Shown one piece after another: positions 61,271 to 64,000 of a DNA stretch of 64,000 bases. Both the position numbers and the translations under genes were made by a program. The DNA lies in the NCBI GenBank assembly GCA_965220505.1, contig CBDCQE010000001.1, forward strand, positions 124,001 to 188,000. The letters are read 5' to 3'. The stretch's first letter is position 1. Every line of letters begins with the position of its first letter. The stretch comes from Bin87 sp965220505. GTDB lineage: Bacteria > Chloroflexota > Dehalococcoidia > Lucifugimonadales > UBA3495. Below the pieces are notes generated by a model. That model worked only from the letters and a program-made list of their open reading frames with translations. It searched no databases and was not told where the DNA came from.

Positions 61271-61969
61271 TCAGTCCCAGATCCCGTCTTCCGGGATCTT
61301 CACCAGCCGGTCAACGTAGATTCCCGGGACATGCACGCAGTCCGGATCGATATCCCCAGGTTCGACGATGCTGTCCTCGACCTCGACCACGGTGATGTCG
61401 GCGGCCATGGCCATCACGGGGTTGAAGTTGCGCTGGGTCAGGCGGAACTGCAGGTTGCCGAAGGTGTCCGCCCGGTAGGCGCGAATGAGCGCGAAATCAG
61501 CCGGCAACGGGTACTCCAGCACGTAGGTGCGCCCGTTGATTTCACGGTGCTCCTTGCCTTCGGCCAGTTCAGTCCCGACGCTGGCCGGTGTGTAGAAGGC
61601 GCCGATACCGGCGGCGGCGGCCCGCATGCGCTCGGCCAGGGTGCCCTGCGGGACCAGTTCCGCGTCCAGTTCGTCGTCGTTGTACATCTGCACGAAGGGC
61701 GTGATCTGCGACGGGTGCGTCGGAGCGGTGAACGCGCAGATCATCTTCTTGACCTGGCGCGCTTCAATCAGCGTACCGACGTCAACGCGGTCATCGAGTG
61801 AACCGGCGTTGTTTGAAATCCCGGTGAGGTCCTTGACGCCCAGCCGATGCACTGCGGCCAGGAGGTTGCGGGCCAGGCCCACGTTGCCGAAACCGGGCGA
61901 CATGAACGTCATGCCGTCTTTCATGTCGGCAACGGCGGAGTCGAAATCGGGGAAAACCTTGTTCTTCAT
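61271..61969 (-). CDS. 3-oxoacid CoA-transferase, subunit A
   Basis: 232 residues with 'VADMKDGMTFMSPGFGNVGLARNLL', 'GISNNAGSLDDRV', 'ELVPQGTLAERMRAAAAGIGAFYTPASVGT', 'YVLEYPLPADFALIRAYRADTFGNLQFR' and 'ADITVVEVEDSIVEPGDIDPDCVHVPGIYVDRLV'. Binds the CoA and acyl parts with subunit B to move CoA between succinyl-CoA or acetyl-CoA and acyl acids. Exact substrates unknown. Confidence 0.92.
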   Translation of the reverse strand: MKNKVFPDFDSAVADMKDGMTFMSPGFGNVGLARNLLAAVHRLGVKDLTGISNNAGSLDDRVDVGTLIEARQVKKMICAFTAPTHPSQITPFVQMYNDDELDAELVPQGTLAERMRAAAAGIGAFYTPASVGTELAEGKEHREINGRTYVLEYPLPADFALIRAYRADTFGNLQFRLTQRNFNPVMAMAADITVVEVEDSIVEPGDIDPDCVHVPGIYVDRLVKIPEDGIWD

Positions 61970-62137
61970 CGGGGTGGGCTCCCATTTCTGGTGTCGCCGC
62001 CACTAGCCTGCGGCAATGCCGTCGTCGCCGGTGGCGCGACGAGTGTCGCCATTATACAAGCAACATAACCTCTGGCAACGCGCTTGATGACGCTGGCTGC
62101 AAACAACGCAACCGACTCGGGGAATGCCTCGCGCCCG

Positions 62138-63052
62138 TCAACTCTGCTCGTTCGCGCCGGTTTGCAACCCGAGCGGAGCAATTGGGTTGGCGTCATGAGG
62201 CGGCAGCGCCAGGTCTCGGGTGCGGCCGCGCCAACGGTCCGCCAGCGGCCAGGACAGCAAAGGTGATTGATCCCCGTGGCCGCCGGCATCGGGAAAGCTG
62301 GCATTCCCGACGTCCTGGTCGTCGTCGGGGTTGTCCGCGTCCGGGCGCCAGGGCCACGGCAGATGCCGCCGCCAGGGATCGGACCCGCCGTACCCATTCG
62401 CCTCGGCGACCACGGCCATCACCTGGTGGGGACGGTGCACGCGGTGGGTGGGCTGCTCCGCCAGGATCGCGTCCTGGTCGATGGTCGCCCAAAGGGCGGC
62501 GACGGAAGTCGCTCCGACGCTGCGGGCGCAGGCGATGTCCTGGGGTCCGTCGCCCACGTACATCGCATCGGCCGGATCGACGGCCATTGTGTCCAGAACG
62601 TCCAGCAAGCCGTCCGGCGCCGGCTTGTAGGGTCGGTCGTCGGTCTTGAAGTTGGCGTATTCCACAAGCGAGGCGAGGCCGGATTCGCGAAGCTCGATCT
62701 CTCCGAAGTACGGGATCTTGTCGGACAGTATGCCCACGCGTATCCCGCGCCGCCGTAAAGCGTTCAGCAGGGTGGCAACTCCCGGATACAGGTAACGGCG
62801 GTGCCCGTCAATGGCGTGGTAGTGGCTCAGGAAAATCGGAAGGATGCCATCCAACTCGTCCTGTGCGTCCGGACGACTGCCGAAGAACCAGAGGAGATGT
62901 TGGTGAAAGGGCCGATGAAACTCGGCGGCGACCGCTTCCGCGGTCGGTGGGACCTTGCCCAGTTCGGCTGCGGTGCTTTCCATCAGCCCGAGGTGGATGC
63001 CCCAACTGTTCCACAGGGTCAGGTCCCAGTCAAAGACAACCGCCTGCATCAT
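62138..63052 (-). CDS. HAD-superfamily hydrolase with a long C-terminal tail
   Basis: 304 residues. HAD motifs: 'VFDWDLTLWNS' (D-x-D), 'ILSDKIPYFG' (Ser), Lys in 'DRPYKPAPDGLLDVL', and 'YVGDGPQDIACARSVGATSVAAL' (final Asp). Phosphoglycolate phosphatase-like, but the substrate is unknown. From about residue 225 a Trp/Pro/Asp/Gly-rich tail (80 residues) has no family counterpart and could be a non-domain extension or a 3' frameshifted end. Confidence 0.82.
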   Translation of the reverse strand: MMQAVVFDWDLTLWNSWGIHLGLMESTAAELGKVPPTAEAVAAEFHRPFHQHLLWFFGSRPDAQDELDGILPIFLSHYHAIDGHRRYLYPGVATLLNALRRRGIRVGILSDKIPYFGEIELRESGLASLVEYANFKTDDRPYKPAPDGLLDVLDTMAVDPADAMYVGDGPQDIACARSVGATSVAALWATIDQDAILAEQPTHRVHRPHQVMAVVAEANGYGGSDPWRRHLPWPWRPDADNPDDDQDVGNASFPDAGGHGDQSPLLSWPLADRWRGRTRDLALPPHDANPIAPLGLQTGANEQS

Positions 63053-63111
63053 CCCCTCCGATGGCCCGGCCAGACTGCGCCGGATTCGAGTGCCAGGACT
63101 ATGCCGCGTTC

Positions 63112-63915
63112 CTAGCAGTGACCCGGGTGAGTCTGCCCGCCGCCCTGGTAGTCGATGGCGCTGGGCATCACGGCCGTGCCCGGGTGATCCGCCCGACCGA
63201 GCTTGACGGTAACCGCGCCGCTGGCGTAGTGCAGCACCCCGCTGACTTCGAGGGTGGGAGAATCGGCAAGGTAGGTGATGTCACCGTTGGCTTCCACCCG
63301 GAAGGGACGGTCGTGGCCGGGATAGATGGTGTTGGCCGCGGACACGATTTTCTGGATGCTGGCCCGGGCGTCGGCCTCGCTCCAGAAGATGATCGCCGGC
63401 GTCCCCCTCCCGATTGCCCCCGCGTCGGACATGGCGTCGCCGCCGATACACACCGCGCCGGCCTCGGTTTCGACCACGACGCTGATGTGTCCGCGCGTGT
63501 GCCCGGGAGTCTCGATGATCCGCACTCCGGGCTCCAGCTCGGTTTCCCCACTGACCGCGTTCACTTTCTGCTGCAACAGGGTGTCCGCGAAATACCTCGC
63601 GGTAGCAAGGTCGCCGACACGAGGGTTTCGACTGTATTCCAATTCGTCGGCGTGGATCACGATTTCCGCGTTGGGGAAAAGGTCGGTATTCTGGGAGTGG
63701 TCCCAGTGTGAGTGGGTCAGGATCACCCGCCCAACGTCGTCCGTGGAAATCCCATGCGCGGCCAGTTGATCTACCAGCATGTTGCGGCGGCCAAAGTGAG
63801 CGACGTCGACAATGGACAGCACTTCACCTCGGATCAGGGTCACGGTGCATAGCCCCAACCGCGTTTGGTCGGTGTTGATGGAATACCCGCCCATGATGAT
63901 TTCCAGTTCCGGCAT
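63112..63915 (-). CDS. Metallo-beta-lactamase-fold hydrolase
   Basis: 267 residues. Metal motif T-H-S-H-W-D-H-S, then 'ETPGHTRGHISVVVETEAGAVCIGGDAM' (His and Asp ligands) and 'TIYPGHDRPF' (last His). Resembles the lactonase (AHL-lactonase) branch, but the specific substrate cannot be told. It precedes the HAD gene by 59 bases on the same strand. Confidence 0.9.
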   Translation of the reverse strand: MPELEIIMGGYSINTDQTRLGLCTVTLIRGEVLSIVDVAHFGRRNMLVDQLAAHGISTDDVGRVILTHSHWDHSQNTDLFPNAEIVIHADELEYSRNPRVGDLATARYFADTLLQQKVNAVSGETELEPGVRIIETPGHTRGHISVVVETEAGAVCIGGDAMSDAGAIGRGTPAIIFWSEADARASIQKIVSAANTIYPGHDRPFRVEANGDITYLADSPTLEVSGVLHYASGAVTVKLGRADHPGTAVMPSAIDYQGGGQTHPGHC

Positions 63916-63968
63916 AATGTCCCCCCGCCAGAAGTCGCAACTCGCTGCTGAATAGCCTGGTCGGCGCG

Positions 63969-63974
63969 ATTATA
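63969..63974 (-). promoter_or_regulatory. -10 box for the metallo-beta-lactamase-fold gene
   Basis: TATAAT on the minus strand followed by CGCGCC, 53 bases before the ATG. Confidence 0.5.
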
Positions 63975-64000
63975 GCACCGCGCTATCCGCGACTCGGCGA

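Overview
The window is one continuous, high-GC (roughly 60-65 %, by eye) bacterial chromosome segment, cut at both ends: a gene runs in from the left edge, and only a promoter region is left at the right edge. Gene content and style point to the Chloroflexota, most likely a SAR202/Dehalococcoidia-like lineage. The evidence is Ala/Pro-rich lipoprotein linkers, a Thr-Pro repeat lipoprotein, luciferase-like flavin oxidoreductases, a Baeyer-Villiger-type monooxygenase, a dipeptidase next to a MetE-like protein, and a large oxidative accessory repertoire. This placement is an inference; there is no rRNA in the window. The only RNA gene seen is a tRNA-Ser(UGA).

Layout. 1-7.3 kb: partial arrestin-like protein, rarA, a coiled-coil protein with 42-bp DNA repeats, a luciferase-like oxidoreductase, a leaderless membrane protein, an acyl-CoA carboxylase carboxyltransferase, and folP-folK. 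7.35-9.6 kb: a lower-GC gene for a chimeric protein (Cys-rich zinc region, GIY-YIG-like domain, fibronectin-III-like domains, two S1 domains) that looks horizontally acquired. 9.7-17 kb: gamma-glutamyltransferase, hpt, gyrB, a NUDIX hydrolase, lspA and a lipoprotein. 17.4-23.8 kb: inositol-phosphatase-like protein, M19 dipeptidase, MetE-like protein, PNPOx-like protein, tRNA-Ser, acyl-CoA-dehydrogenase-like flavoprotein and small membrane proteins. 24-32.9 kb: flavin monooxygenase, a PIN toxin module, MFS transporter, cupin, and an oligopeptide-type ABC importer without its ATPases. 33-40.8 kb: valS, a Thr-Pro lipoprotein, aroE-aroC, a Uma2 nuclease and a second luciferase-like enzyme. 40.9-47.4 kb: four cytochrome P450 genes and a P450-type ferredoxin, with a small HicB-like gene pair between them. 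47.7-53.7 kb: DsbA-like protein, rnc, pdxS-pdxT, R3H/AAA ATPase, tmk and a SelW-like protein. 54-58.7 kb: cysC, ilvE, plsY, an EamA exporter and an arylsulfotransferase-like protein. 58.7-60.5 kb: an ATPase plus TOPRIM-like gene pair, a candidate defence module. 60.5-63.9 kb: a two-subunit CoA transferase, a HAD phosphatase and a metallo-beta-lactamase-fold hydrolase.

The most notable observations are two genes whose catalytic site is encoded by an in-frame TGA. One is a SelW/Rdx-family protein with a Cys-x-x-Sec motif (53412-53699, minus). The other is a DsbA-family protein in which TGA sits at the active-site Cys position (47735-48367, plus). Both keep an intact reading frame after the TGA and have a hairpin at the distance expected for a bacterial SECIS. 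Also worth follow-up are the GIY-YIG/Fn3/S1 chimera, the coupled ATPase/TOPRIM pair, and the P450 array. Each P450 has its own -10 box, and most units have their own terminator.

Promoters across the window share a strong -10 (TATAAT or TACAAT), often followed by a C/G-rich CGGCC-like discriminator, with a recognisable -35 in only some cases. No CRISPR array, IS element, prophage or replication origin was seen.
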